Assembly: GCA_963804495.1 (NCBI GenBank)
Contig: CAWDQN010000003.1
Span: 124,001-188,000, forward strand
DNA length: 64,000 nucleotides
Source of the DNA: Rhodovastum sp963804495
GTDB taxonomy: Bacteria; Pseudomonadota; Alphaproteobacteria; Acetobacterales; Acetobacteraceae
Direction of reading: 5' to 3'
Shown here: positions 52,380 through 62,886 of the stretch, in pieces
Position numbering within the stretch: the first letter of the stretch is position 1
Layout: the number at the start of each line of letters is the position of its first letter
Notes under the pieces: generated by a model
What the model saw: only the letters and a program-made list of their open reading frames with translations
Databases searched by the model: none
Told to the model about the DNA's origin: nothing
Made by a program: the position numbers and the translations under genes

Positions 52380-52946
52380 TCACCTGCCCGCCCCGACCCG
52401 GTCGCCGCGCCGCAGCACCATGGCGATCGCCGCCGCACCGATCGCACACAGCAAGACCACCAGCACGCCGGCGTGCGGTGCCAGCAGCGGATAGTCATCG
52501 CCAACGAAATACCCTAACCCGAACAAGACCGCGCTTTTCGGCAAGGTGGCGAGCAGGTTCACCAGCATGAACCCCGGCAGGGGCAGCCGCAGCATCCCGC
52601 TGCCGATCAGCACCACGCAGCCGATGGAATGCGTCCATTTGCCGATCACCAGCACCCGGGTGGCATTCTCGGTCAGCCCGTGCCGCAGCTCAGGGGTGAG
52701 AATGCGGTCCATCCCCGCGCGCCGACCCAGACCCGCCAAAGCCCCGCCGCCGGTTCGCCCGACCCAGTAATAAATCATATCGCCGATCAGGTCGCCGCAA
52801 ACCAGCAGGCACAGCACCCAGTACCAGACGAAATACCCCTGCGCCGACAGGAACCCCGACAGGACCGATACGACCGGCCCCTCGATCACCGCCAGCGGCA
52901 GGATCAGCGCACTGCCGTGTGCGACCAGGAACCCATCCAGCGTCAC
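52380..52946 (-). CDS. DedA-like (VTT domain) membrane protein
   Basis: A 188-residue protein with several hydrophobic segments. PLAVIEGPVVSVLSGFLSAQG and GDLIGDMIYYWVGRTGG match the E-G-P and G-D-x-x-x-Y-x-x-G-R features of DedA/SNARE-associated proteins, and KWTHSIGCVVLIGSGMLRL fills the usual F/K-x-x-R region. DedA proteins flip lipids such as undecaprenyl phosphate or phosphatidylethanolamine. It starts with GTG at 52946, 8 bp after the stop of the upstream DUF6134 gene, and is followed closely by the GT4 gene, so lipid-carrier recycling for the glycosyltransferases is plausible. Confidence 0.82.
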   Translation of the reverse strand: MTLDGFLVAHGSALILPLAVIEGPVVSVLSGFLSAQGYFVWYWVLCLLVCGDLIGDMIYYWVGRTGGGALAGLGRRAGMDRILTPELRHGLTENATRVLVIGKWTHSIGCVVLIGSGMLRLPLPGFMLVNLLATLPKSAVLFGLGYFVGDDYPLLAPHAGVLVVLLCAIGAAAIAMVLRRGDRVGAGR

Positions 52947-52953
52947 CGTGGCT

Positions 52954-53601
52954 TCACAGCCGCTCGTAGCGCACGTTCGAGCCGTCTGCGACATCGAACG
53001 CCAGGCCTGCCCAGGTATCGGTCTGGTCGTACCAGACATCGGCAGCGAAAGCGCCGCTCAGGTTGTAGTGCTCCGCCACGATCGTGTCGCCGGATGCCAG
53101 CCGCACGGTTTCAGCCGGGTGCCGCTCGACCTTGGGCCGCAGCAGCACGCCGTCCGACAGGCTGATCATCGGCCCCTCGACCATGCGCTTGTTCCAGTAG
53201 GTGACGGCGATCGCATCCTCGGGGGCGATGTAGCGGTCGGTTCTGCTGCCCAGCACCACCAGTCCTTCCGTGGTGCGGCGCGCACTGACCCATTCGTGGC
53301 TGCCGTTCTGGTCGGTTTCCCCAACCAGGCCGGTCAGTCGTCCGTCCTGCCAGGTTTCCACCACGCGGAGCTTGTAGCGGACCACCGGGATCGACAACAC
53401 CGTGACCAACGCATCCACGGCGACACGGACGGTCAGCGCCTCGCCCTGGCGTTCGAAGGCCAGCGTGTGGCGGCCGATCTCGCTGCCATGCCGAACCAGC
53501 CGGAACGCCAGCCCGTCCGTCGGCGGCACCGGCAAGGCGGCGATGGCGGGACGCGCGGCGAGCGCCGCCCCACCCAGCAAAACGGAACGTCGGCCGATCA
53601 C
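52954..53601 (-). CDS. DUF6134-like exported protein
   Basis: A 215-residue protein with a Tat-like signal (GRRSVLLGGAALAARPAIA). The mature part is beta-rich: LVRHGSEIGRHTLAF, YKLRVVETWQDGRLTGLVGETDQNG, AVTYWNKRMVEGPMI and HYNLSGAFAADVWYD. I recognise this pattern as the DUF6134 family of Acetobacteraceae and relatives, whose function is not known to me. It is the first gene of a run of five on the minus strand that continues with the DedA-like protein and the glycosyltransferases. Confidence 0.72.
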   Translation of the reverse strand: MIGRRSVLLGGAALAARPAIAALPVPPTDGLAFRLVRHGSEIGRHTLAFERQGEALTVRVAVDALVTVLSIPVVRYKLRVVETWQDGRLTGLVGETDQNGSHEWVSARRTTEGLVVLGSRTDRYIAPEDAIAVTYWNKRMVEGPMISLSDGVLLRPKVERHPAETVRLASGDTIVAEHYNLSGAFAADVWYDQTDTWAGLAFDVADGSNVRYERL

Positions 53602-53792
53602 CTGTGCATTCCTGTCCAGCAGCGCCCGTTAACGTTCGTCACACGGGGTGCTCGTAACCTAGCTGGCGGCAAGCGGCAACTGTAAACAGGAAGCCCAGCG
53701 GTCCGGGGACGAAGCCCTGGGTGGAATGCCGGGGAAAACCTGTCCTGCCCAAGCCGCACGGGCCGGGAGCCCCGGCAGCGCCCCGCTCAGGC

Positions 53793-55190
53793 TTACCCGC
53801 CCCCCCGCTCCTCTCCCCCCACCCCGAGCTGCTTCAGCTTGCGGTGCAGCGCGCTCCGCTCCATCCCCACGAACTGCGCCGTCCGCGAGATATTCCCGCC
53901 GAACCGCAGCAGTTGCGCCTGCAAATACTGGGTCTCGAACAGATCGCGCGCCTCGCGCAGCGGCAGCGCCATCACGTCCGCGCCGGGATCGGCGTTGAAC
54001 AGCACCGGTGCCGCCGAGCCAATTTCCGGCGGCAGCATATCGGCGCGGATCGGGTCGGAGGGGCCGCCCGGCGCCATGATCAGCAGCCAGTCCACCAGGT
54101 TGCGGAGCTGGCGGACATTGCCCGGCCAGTCATTGGCCTGCAGCGCCGTCACCGCATCGGTGGACAGCTCGCGCATCGGCATCCCGCCGGTCTCGGCGGA
54201 GCGGCGCAGGAAGTGCCGCGCCAGAGCCGGGATGTCCTCGCGCCGTTCCTTCAGCGCCGGCACCCGCAGCGGCACCACCGCCAGACGGTAGAACAGATCC
54301 TCGCGGAACCGGCCGGCCGCGATTTCGGCCTGCAAATCCTTGTTGGTGGTGGATAAAACCCGAACATCAACCTTGACCCGCTGCGAGCCGCCGATCCGCT
54401 CGAAGGTTTGGTCCTGCAGCGCACGGACGATTTTTCCCTGTGTCTCCAACGGCATGTCGGAGACCTCGTCGAGCACCAGGGTGCCGCCATGGGCCCGCTC
54501 CAGCACCCCGGCGCGGCGCGGCTGGGTCATCGGCTCGGCCCCGGCCTCGACGCCGAACAGCTCCTCCTCGAAGCGGCCGGGATTGAGAACGGCGCAGTTC
54601 AGGGCCACGAACGGCCCGGCGGCGCGGCGCGACCGCGCATGGATCAAGCGCGCCACCACTTCCTTGCCCGATCCGGCCGGACCGCTGATCAGCACCCGCG
54701 AGCCGGTCGGCGCCACTTTCTCCACCGCCGCCCGCAGCAGCGAAATCGCGCTGCCCTCGCCGGTCAGTTCCATCTCCGGCCCGGCGCGCAGCCGCAACTC
54801 AGCGTTCTCGCGCGCCAGCTGGGCTGCCTCCAGGGCACGCCGGACCACCAGCAGCAGCCGGTCGGACTGGAACGGCTTCTCGATGAAGTCATAGGCGCCC
54901 TGCTGGATCGCCTGCACCGCGGTCTCGATGGTGCCGTGGCCGGAGATCATCACCACCGGCACCTGCGGCTCCTCGCCGTGCAGGGTCTGCAATATGCCGA
55001 GCCCGTCCAGCCGGGAGCCCTGCAGCCAGACATCGAGCACCACCAGGCTGGGCCTGCGGGCGCGGAACGCCGCGATGGCGGCATCCGAATCGCCGGCCTG
55101 GCGAGTGTCGTAGCCCTCATCGCGCAGGATGCCGTCCACCAGCATGCGGATGTCCGGCTCGTCGTCGACGATCAGGATGTCATGCGCCAT
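53793..55190 (-). CDS. ntrX: Response regulator NtrX
   Basis: A 465-residue regulator: receiver domain (ILIVDDEPDIRMLVDG, phosphate Asp in LVVLDVWLQGS), an AAA+ domain with a modified Walker A (ISGPAGSGKEVVARL) and GTLVLDEVSDMP, and a Fis-type helix-turn-helix at the end (GNISRTAQFVGMERSALHRKLKQL). The GAFTGA sigma54-contact loop is missing (FGVEAGAEPMTQPRR stands there), as I recall for other alphaproteobacterial NtrX, so it may not activate sigma54 directly. It overlaps ntrY by 11 bp. It takes part in nitrogen and redox control. Confidence 0.95.
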   Translation of the reverse strand: MAHDILIVDDEPDIRMLVDGILRDEGYDTRQAGDSDAAIAAFRARRPSLVVLDVWLQGSRLDGLGILQTLHGEEPQVPVVMISGHGTIETAVQAIQQGAYDFIEKPFQSDRLLLVVRRALEAAQLARENAELRLRAGPEMELTGEGSAISLLRAAVEKVAPTGSRVLISGPAGSGKEVVARLIHARSRRAAGPFVALNCAVLNPGRFEEELFGVEAGAEPMTQPRRAGVLERAHGGTLVLDEVSDMPLETQGKIVRALQDQTFERIGGSQRVKVDVRVLSTTNKDLQAEIAAGRFREDLFYRLAVVPLRVPALKERREDIPALARHFLRRSAETGGMPMRELSTDAVTALQANDWPGNVRQLRNLVDWLLIMAPGGPSDPIRADMLPPEIGSAAPVLFNADPGADVMALPLREARDLFETQYLQAQLLRFGGNISRTAQFVGMERSALHRKLKQLGVGGEERGGG

Positions 55191-57540
55191 CAGCTTCTTG
55201 CCTGTCGTTCTCTGGCAGGCCGGCTTTCTCAAGCGGCCTGGCGTCGTTGAGCGGCGCGTCGGCGCCAATCGGCACCGAACCGATCAGCAATGTCAGCGTG
55301 ACGATCGCGCCAGGCCCATCCTGGCGATCCTCCAGCGTTACCCGACCGCCATGGTCCTCCATGATCTTCTTGACGATGGCAAGGCCCAGACCGGTGCCCT
55401 TCGGCTTGTGCGTCACATAGGGTTCGGTCAGCCGGCCGCGATCCTGTTCGGGCAGCCCCACCCCGTCATCGGTGACGCGGATCGACACTTCGTCGCGCCC
55501 CACCAGCACATCCACGCCGATCCATCCCGCCGCGTGCCCGCCCGCTGCCGCCGGGTCACCACGTGGCCGCATCGCCACCGCGTCGGCGGCGTTCTGCAGC
55601 AGGTTGGTCAGTGCCTGGCCCAGCAGCCGCCGGTCGCAAGGCACCACCGGACCGCGATCGGGAATGTCGGTGTGCCACGCGATCTCCGGATGCGCGGTGC
55701 GCGGCAGCACCATCGCCTCGCGCACCACCCGGCCGACATCCTCGGGCTTGATCACCGGGTTGGGCATGCGGGCGAAAGCGGAAAACTCGTCCACCATGCG
55801 GCCGATGTCACCGACATGGCGGACGATCGTGTCGGCACACTGGATGAACGTCTCCGGATCGGAGGTGATCTCGCGGGCGAATCGCCGCTTCAGGCGTTCG
55901 GCGGAAAGCTGGATCGGGGTGAGCGGATTCTTGATCTCGTGGGCGATGCGGCGCGCCACGTCCGCCCAGGCGGCCTTGCGCTGCGCCGACTGCAGTTCGG
56001 TGATGTCGTCGAAGGTGGCGACGAAGCCGCGGGCGCGGCGCTGGTCCACGTCCGCGGCGCCGGCAATACCGGCGCCGCGGTCGGCCGAGATGCGCACCAG
56101 CAATGTCCGCCGCCGCCCCTGCCCTGCGGCGATCTCCAGCTCGCCGGTGTGCGGTCCGTCCGGCGCGTCGCGGGCCTCGGCCAGCAGGGGTTGGAATTCC
56201 GGCACCACCTCGGCCAGGTCGCGGCCGATCGCCGCCAGCAGGTCATGCCCCAGCAAGGCGGAGGCGGCGCGGTTGGGCAGCTCGATGCGGCCGGCGGCAT
56301 CGAGCCCGATCACCCCGGCGGAGACCCCGGACAGCACCGCCTCGGTGAAGCGGCGGCGGCTGTCGATCTGGCTGTAGGCATCCATCAGCTCGTTGCGCTG
56401 GGCGGCGAGCTGGCCGGTCATGCGGTTGAAGGCACGCGACAGCCCGGCGACCTCGTCGCCGGTCGCCGCCTCGGGCACGCGCACGCTCAGGTCGCCGGCG
56501 CGCACCCGGTCGGTGGCGGTGATCAGCCGGCCGACCGGGCGGGCGATCTGATTGGCGATCACCAGCCCGATCAGCCCCGCCGCGCACAGCACCAGCAGGG
56601 CAATCAGCGCGAAAATCAGCGCGAAAGTCAGCTGCAAACCTGAGCGGTTCTCGTCCAGCCGCTGGTAGTCGGCCACCGACTGCTCGGTGCGCGCCACGTG
56701 GTCGAGGATGGCCGGATCGACGGGGCGGCCGATCAGCAGCATGAGCGAAGGCGTCAGCTCCATCCGCGCGACCGCGCGCACGCGGCTGGAATTGTCGCTT
56801 CCAAGCACCGCCACGTCACCGGCGCGCGCCAGCTCGGTGGCCCACAGTGGCGGCGGGTCGGTGGGTGCGCCCACCGAGGCCATGATCTGCCCGGTCACCG
56901 GCTCGTAGATCACCGCCTCGGTCAGACCGCGCAGCGCCGTCTGCGCGCCCAGCACCTGGGCGAACACATTCGGATCGCGGCCAAGGAAACTGGTGGCCCG
57001 CACCAGGTCGTTGGCCATGCCCAGGGCGTCGGCTCGGATGTTGTTGCGGTGCTCCTCCAGGTAGCCGCGCGCCGCCTGCAGGCTTTCCTGCAGCGTGGTG
57101 CGCACCGGCTCGTTGAACCAGGCCTGGATGCCGAGTTGAAAGAAAAGCGTGGCGAACACCGCCACCACGATGGTGGGAATCACCGCCACGCCGGAAAACA
57201 GCAAAACCAGCCGGATGTGCAGCCGCGAGCCCGCCGAGCCGCGCCGCCGCTCCACCCAGACCCGGGTGAGCCGCCCGGCCAGCACGGCCACGAGCAGCAG
57301 CACCACCACCATGTTCGCCACCACCACGGCGAACACCAGATGCGGCCGAGGCACCCCTTGGGCCAGCAGCACGAACGTGGCGATGCCCAGCGCCAGCGCC
57401 CCGGCCGCCAGCACCAGCGTCAGCACCTTGTCGAGCAGGATGTCCACGACGCGCCCGACCCGCGACCGGCGCGGTGAGGCCGGCGGCACCGGCGCGGCCG
57501 GGTCGTGACCCAGGGACTGCCTGGACGGTGCGACGTTCAC
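55180..57540 (-). CDS. ntrY: Membrane sensor histidine kinase NtrY
   Basis: A 786-residue kinase with about three N-terminal membrane segments, a periplasmic stretch between the third and a later helix (LTFALIFALIALLVLCAAGLIGL), a HAMP domain (PVGRLITATDRVRAGDLSVRVPE), a PAS domain, the phosphoacceptor H-box RRIAHEIKNPLTPIQLSAER, and a HATPase domain (RVTDDGVGLPEQDRGR, GTGLGLAIVKKI). Its partner is NtrX just downstream. GTG start at 57540, 16 bp after ntrC. Confidence 0.95.
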   Translation of the reverse strand: MNVAPSRQSLGHDPAAPVPPASPRRSRVGRVVDILLDKVLTLVLAAGALALGIATFVLLAQGVPRPHLVFAVVVANMVVVLLLVAVLAGRLTRVWVERRRGSAGSRLHIRLVLLFSGVAVIPTIVVAVFATLFFQLGIQAWFNEPVRTTLQESLQAARGYLEEHRNNIRADALGMANDLVRATSFLGRDPNVFAQVLGAQTALRGLTEAVIYEPVTGQIMASVGAPTDPPPLWATELARAGDVAVLGSDNSSRVRAVARMELTPSLMLLIGRPVDPAILDHVARTEQSVADYQRLDENRSGLQLTFALIFALIALLVLCAAGLIGLVIANQIARPVGRLITATDRVRAGDLSVRVPEAATGDEVAGLSRAFNRMTGQLAAQRNELMDAYSQIDSRRRFTEAVLSGVSAGVIGLDAAGRIELPNRAASALLGHDLLAAIGRDLAEVVPEFQPLLAEARDAPDGPHTGELEIAAGQGRRRTLLVRISADRGAGIAGAADVDQRRARGFVATFDDITELQSAQRKAAWADVARRIAHEIKNPLTPIQLSAERLKRRFAREITSDPETFIQCADTIVRHVGDIGRMVDEFSAFARMPNPVIKPEDVGRVVREAMVLPRTAHPEIAWHTDIPDRGPVVPCDRRLLGQALTNLLQNAADAVAMRPRGDPAAAGGHAAGWIGVDVLVGRDEVSIRVTDDGVGLPEQDRGRLTEPYVTHKPKGTGLGLAIVKKIMEDHGGRVTLEDRQDGPGAIVTLTLLIGSVPIGADAPLNDARPLEKAGLPENDRQEADGA

Positions 57541-57556
57541 GGCCGATCCCTCCCGT

Positions 57557-59020
<1,464 letters not shown>

Positions 59021-59146
59021 AGGCGATGGCGTCCTGGGCTGCGACGGTCAAAGCTCGAATAGAGGTTGAACTGAGGCGTTCTATCCTGTGAGTTTATGAC
59101 ATTTTTCTGTCTTGTGGCATCGCTGTCGGCATGTGCTCCGGGGCGC

Positions 59147-60292
59147 TCAGCCCGGCCGCACGGTCTCGTCGGTCAGCATCGGCAAATGCAGCCGGAACTC
59201 GGTGCGCCCGGGGCGGCTGTCCACTTCGATCAGTCCGCCATGGTCGGACACGATCTTGGCCACCAACGCCAGACCGAGCCCGCTTCCCGAGGGCTTGGAG
59301 GTCACGAACGGGTCGAACAGGTTGGAGCGGATATCGTCGGGGATGCCCGGCCCGTTGTCGCGCACCGCCGCCACCATCGGTAGGTGCAGCCGGCGCCTGG
59401 TGCCCGGCACGGCGAGCCGCACCCCGTGCTGAAAGGCGGTGATCAGGGTGATCTCGCCATTGGGCACGCCGGCGGCGGCGATCGATTCGGCGGCATTCTT
59501 CACCAGGTTCAGGATCACCTGCACCAGCTGGTCGCGATTGGCGTGCGCCGGCGGCAGGCTGGGGTCGTAGATCTCGATGAAACGGATGGCGGCGCCGAAG
59601 CCGCTTTGCGCCAGCCGGCGCACATGTTCCATGACGCGATGGATGTTCACCGCGCCGCGCTCGATCGGTTTCTCGCCGAACATCTCCATCCGGTCGACCA
59701 GGGCGCGGATCCGGTCGGCCTCGTCGCGGATCAGCACCGTCAGTTCGCGGTCGGCGTCGCTGACGCTGGTTTCCAGCAATTGCGCCGCCCCGCGGATGCC
59801 CGACAGCGGGTTCTTCACCTCATGCGCCAGAATTGCCGCCATGCCGGTGACGCTGCGCGCCGCGCTCCGGAAATTGAGCTGGCGGTCAAGCGCCCGGGCC
59901 GCCGACGCGTCCTGCATAAGCAGCAGCACCGACCCCGGCTCCTCGGGCAGCGGTGCGCCCTGCACGGTGATGCCGGTTTTGCGCAGGCGCGGGCTCTCGA
60001 GGGTCATGTCATGGTCGGACACCGTGACCTCACCGCGGCGAACCTGGGCGATCAGCGCGAACACCGGATTGTCCGCCGGCACCAGGTCGGTCAGGTGCAT
60101 CTGGTCGAGCTGCACGGCGGAGACGCCAAGAAATTGTTCGGCGGCGTGATTGGCGAAGGTGAACCGGTTCTCCACATCGAGCACCACCAGCGGCACCGGC
60201 AGCGCCGACATCAGCGCCGCAGCATCCGGCGCCCGGCGCTGCGCCTTGCGCTCCAGCACCGCCACGGCGGTGCGGCGCAGGGAGGCTTTCAT
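59147..60292 (-). CDS. ntrB: Nitrogen sensor kinase/phosphatase NtrB (NR-II)
   Basis: A 381-residue soluble kinase: PAS domain at about residues 25-135 (LPVPLVVLDVENRFTFAN), phosphoacceptor H-box AILAHEVKNPLSGIRGAAQL, and HATPase domain with AAVRDNGPGIPDDI and GSGLGLALVAKI. It answers to the PII protein and sets the phosphorylation of NtrC. Its ATG overlaps the dusB stop (ATGA), the arrangement usual in alphaproteobacteria. Confidence 0.95.
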   Translation of the reverse strand: MKASLRRTAVAVLERKAQRRAPDAAALMSALPVPLVVLDVENRFTFANHAAEQFLGVSAVQLDQMHLTDLVPADNPVFALIAQVRRGEVTVSDHDMTLESPRLRKTGITVQGAPLPEEPGSVLLLMQDASAARALDRQLNFRSAARSVTGMAAILAHEVKNPLSGIRGAAQLLETSVSDADRELTVLIRDEADRIRALVDRMEMFGEKPIERGAVNIHRVMEHVRRLAQSGFGAAIRFIEIYDPSLPPAHANRDQLVQVILNLVKNAAESIAAAGVPNGEITLITAFQHGVRLAVPGTRRRLHLPMVAAVRDNGPGIPDDIRSNLFDPFVTSKPSGSGLGLALVAKIVSDHGGLIEVDSRPGRTEFRLHLPMLTDETVRPG

Positions 60293-61347
60293 GCCGCCTC
60301 CGCGAGCACGGAGTTGCGGCTGAGGGTCCTGCTGGCGCCATTGGCGATCGCCCGGTCGAAGAACCGGTCGATCAGCGCCAGCACGTCGGCCACCTCGGTC
60401 AGGCGGTTGACGGCGGCGCGGAACTCGGCCGAGCCGGGCAGCCCGCGCGAGTACCAGGACAGGTGCTTGCGGGCGAGCCGCAACCCGGGCGCGGTCCCAA
60501 AATGGGTCAACATCGAATGGTAATGGGTCAGAAGTATCTCCTTCTGCATTGCCAGCGCGGGGTCTTTGGCGCGGGTGCCGCTGCGCAGAAACTCCGCGAC
60601 CAGGGCTGGAAACCAGGGCCGCCCATAACAACCTCGGCCGATCATCACCCCATCGGCGCCGGAGCGGCGCAGCGCTTCGCTGGCGTCGTCAACGGTTGCG
60701 ATGTCGCCGTTGACGATCACCGGAATGCCGACCGCGTCCTTCACCTGGCGGACGAAATCCCAATCGGCGACGCCGGTATAGAACATCTGCCGGGTGCGGC
60801 CGTGCACGGTGACCATGCGGATGCCGCTTTCCTCGGCGATGCGGGCGAGCCGCGGCGCATTCAGGCTGGCGTGGTCCCAGCCCATGCGCATCTTCAGCGT
60901 CACCGGCACCGGCACGGCGTGCGCGGTGGCGTGCAGAATGGCGGCGGCGGCGCGCTCGTCGCGCATCAGGGCGCTGCCGGCGCTCTGCCCGACCGCCACT
61001 TTCTTCACCGGGCAGCCGAAATTGATGTCGATGATGTCGGCGCCGCGACCGGCGGCCATGCGCGCGGCCTCGGCCATGGCGGCGGGATCGCAGCCGGCAA
61101 GCTGGATGGCCGAGGGTTTGCCGTCGAGTTCGGCCATGCGCAACGTGGCGCGGTTCTCGCGCACCATCGCCCAGGAAGCGATCATCTCGGACACCACCAG
61201 CCCCGCCCCTAGTTCGCGGGCGAGCCGGCGGAACGGCAGGTCGGTAACGCCCGACATCGGGGCGAGAATGACCGGCGTGTCGATCCTGACGCCAGCGCCC
61301 AGCTCAAGCGGACGCAGGCCCGGTTGGGTCGTGGTGTTGTTGCCCAT
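60289..61347 (-). CDS. dusB: tRNA-dihydrouridine synthase B
   Basis: A 352-residue FMN-dependent TIM-barrel enzyme. VILAPMSGVTDLPFRRLAREL opens the fold, the catalytic Cys is in INFGCPVKKV, and VTVHGRTRQMFYTGVADW and IGRGCYGRPW hold the FMN phosphate. It reduces uridine to dihydrouridine in the D loop of tRNAs. It is the first gene of the dusB-ntrBCYX operon and is divergent from ispDF. Confidence 0.95.
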   Translation of the reverse strand: MGNNTTTQPGLRPLELGAGVRIDTPVILAPMSGVTDLPFRRLARELGAGLVVSEMIASWAMVRENRATLRMAELDGKPSAIQLAGCDPAAMAEAARMAAGRGADIIDINFGCPVKKVAVGQSAGSALMRDERAAAAILHATAHAVPVPVTLKMRMGWDHASLNAPRLARIAEESGIRMVTVHGRTRQMFYTGVADWDFVRQVKDAVGIPVIVNGDIATVDDASEALRRSGADGVMIGRGCYGRPWFPALVAEFLRSGTRAKDPALAMQKEILLTHYHSMLTHFGTAPGLRLARKHLSWYSRGLPGSAEFRAAVNRLTEVADVLALIDRFFDRAIANGASRTLSRNSVLAEAA

Positions 61348-61502
61348 GATTTAGGCAAACTACGGCACGACCCGGACAAACGCAATGCATTCGCCGCAGT
61401 GTGCGTGGCCGAAGCGCCACAGGAAGCCGGGACGAAAGCCATACCGCCATGTTGACCACGGAGGTGTTGCCGAATCCCTGCTTGTAGCGGGGCAGTCGGA
61501 GC

Positions 61503-61545
61503 AAGGGAGCAAGGCCAGGGGCTCTGCCCCTGGCCTTGCTCCCTT
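61503..61545. repeat. Perfect 20-bp stem hairpin of the dispersed repeat family
   Basis: Arms 61503-61522 and 61526-61545 pair perfectly around a TCT loop; the core is the CCAGGGGC-TCT-GCCCCTGG hairpin of the dispersed family. Unlike the other copies it lies between two divergent starts (dusB and ispDF) rather than behind a gene. Confidence 0.85.
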
Positions 61546-61589
61546 CCCCAAATTGACGGGCACCGTTTGCCCGCCCGGCGGATCGCGCT

Positions 61590-62759
61590 ATGGGTGCGCG
61601 CATGTCACGACCGTCACCGTCAAAGGGGCGCACCGCCCTTTTGCTCGTCGCCGCCGGCACCGGCAGCCGCCTGGGCGCCGAGACGCCGAAACAATATCTT
61701 TCCATCGCCGGCCAGCCTGTCATCCGCCATGCCGTCGCCCGCCTGGCGCCCGAGGTCGATCTGATCCAGCCGGTGGGCGACGCGGACGCGATCGCGGACG
61801 CCCTGGCCGGCCTGGCGCATCTGCCGGTGGTGCCGGGCGGTGCCACCCGCCAGGACAGCGTGCGCGCCGGGCTGGAAGCGCTGGCACCGCACGCGCCGGA
61901 GGTGGTTCTGGTGCACGACGCCGCCCGCCCCTACGTGCCGCCGGGCAGCGTGGCGGCGCTGCTGGCGGCGCTGCAACATGTGCCGGGCGCCATTCCGGCG
62001 GTGCCGGTGGCCGACACACTCAAGCGCGGCGGGGCGGACCGGACAATCGTTGAAACGGTACCACGCGCAGGGTTGTTCCGGGCACAGACTCCGCAGGCGT
62101 TTTCCTTTCCCCTGCTGCTGGCGCTGCACCGCGCCGCCCCGACCGGCGCCACCGACGACGCCGCCATCCTGGAAGCGGCCGGCCACGCGGTGGCCCTGGT
62201 GGCGGGCGACGAGGACAACATCAAGCTGACGTACAAGGAGGACCTGGTGCGGTTGGAACGCGTCCTGCTCGGCACGCTGATCCCGCGCGTCGGCACCGGC
62301 TATGATGTGCACGCGCTGACCGAGGGGCGGAAACTGATCCTGTGTGGCATCGAGGTGCCGCACGACCGCGGCCTGGCCGGACATTCCGACGCCGATGTGG
62401 GCATCCACGCGCTGTGCGACGCGATTTACGGCGCTCTCGCCGAAGGCGACATCGGCCGCCACTTCCCGCCCAGCGAAGCGAATTGGAAAGACGCCGATTC
62501 GGCGCGCTTCCTGCACCATGCCGCCGGGCGCATCAGCGCCCGCGGCGGCATGCTTGCCAATGCCGATATTACCCTGGTCTGCGAACGACCGAAAATAACC
62601 CCGCACGCGCCGCGCATGATCGCCCGGCTGGCGGAGATACTCGGGGTGGAGCCCGGCCGTATTTCGGTGAAGGCGACCACCAGCGAGAAGCTTGGCTTTA
62701 CCGGGCGGATGGAAGGGATCGCAGCGCAGGCGGTGGCGACGGTGCTGGTGCCGGGGTAA
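61590..62759 (+). CDS. ispDF: Bifunctional IspD/IspF isoprenoid biosynthesis enzyme
   Basis: A 389-residue fusion. The IspD half (residues 1-220) has LLLVAAGTGSRLGAETPKQY as the CTP-binding loop, VLVHDAARPYV and TPQAFSFPLL. The IspF half (about 230-389) has GTGYDVHALTEGRKL and LAGHSDADVGIHALCDAI with its zinc ligands, and ATTSEKLGFTGRMEGI. They catalyse the third and fifth steps of the MEP route to IPP (MEP to CDP-ME, and CDP-MEP to MEcPP). Fusion of the two is common in alphaproteobacteria. A second in-frame ATG lies at 61602. Confidence 0.96.
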   Translation: MGARMSRPSPSKGRTALLLVAAGTGSRLGAETPKQYLSIAGQPVIRHAVARLAPEVDLIQPVGDADAIADALAGLAHLPVVPGGATRQDSVRAGLEALAPHAPEVVLVHDAARPYVPPGSVAALLAALQHVPGAIPAVPVADTLKRGGADRTIVETVPRAGLFRAQTPQAFSFPLLLALHRAAPTGATDDAAILEAAGHAVALVAGDEDNIKLTYKEDLVRLERVLLGTLIPRVGTGYDVHALTEGRKLILCGIEVPHDRGLAGHSDADVGIHALCDAIYGALAEGDIGRHFPPSEANWKDADSARFLHHAAGRISARGGMLANADITLVCERPKITPHAPRMIARLAEILGVEPGRISVKATTSEKLGFTGRMEGIAAQAVATVLVPG

Positions 62760-62886
62760 GCTGATCGCTCTTGGTTGCTCCTGCCAGGACGTGACCGAGA
62801 ACCCCTCTCCGCGCGCAGCCCACCATCGGCGTGACGGTTTGCCCTGATCACCGTGGGTACCTGATGACCGAGAGTGAGCATACCGG

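Noticed and set aside
53690..53790. Possible further copy of the palindromic repeat after ntrX
   Set aside because: Only fragments such as CCGGGGACGAAGCCCTGGG remain and pairing is poor; too decayed to list.
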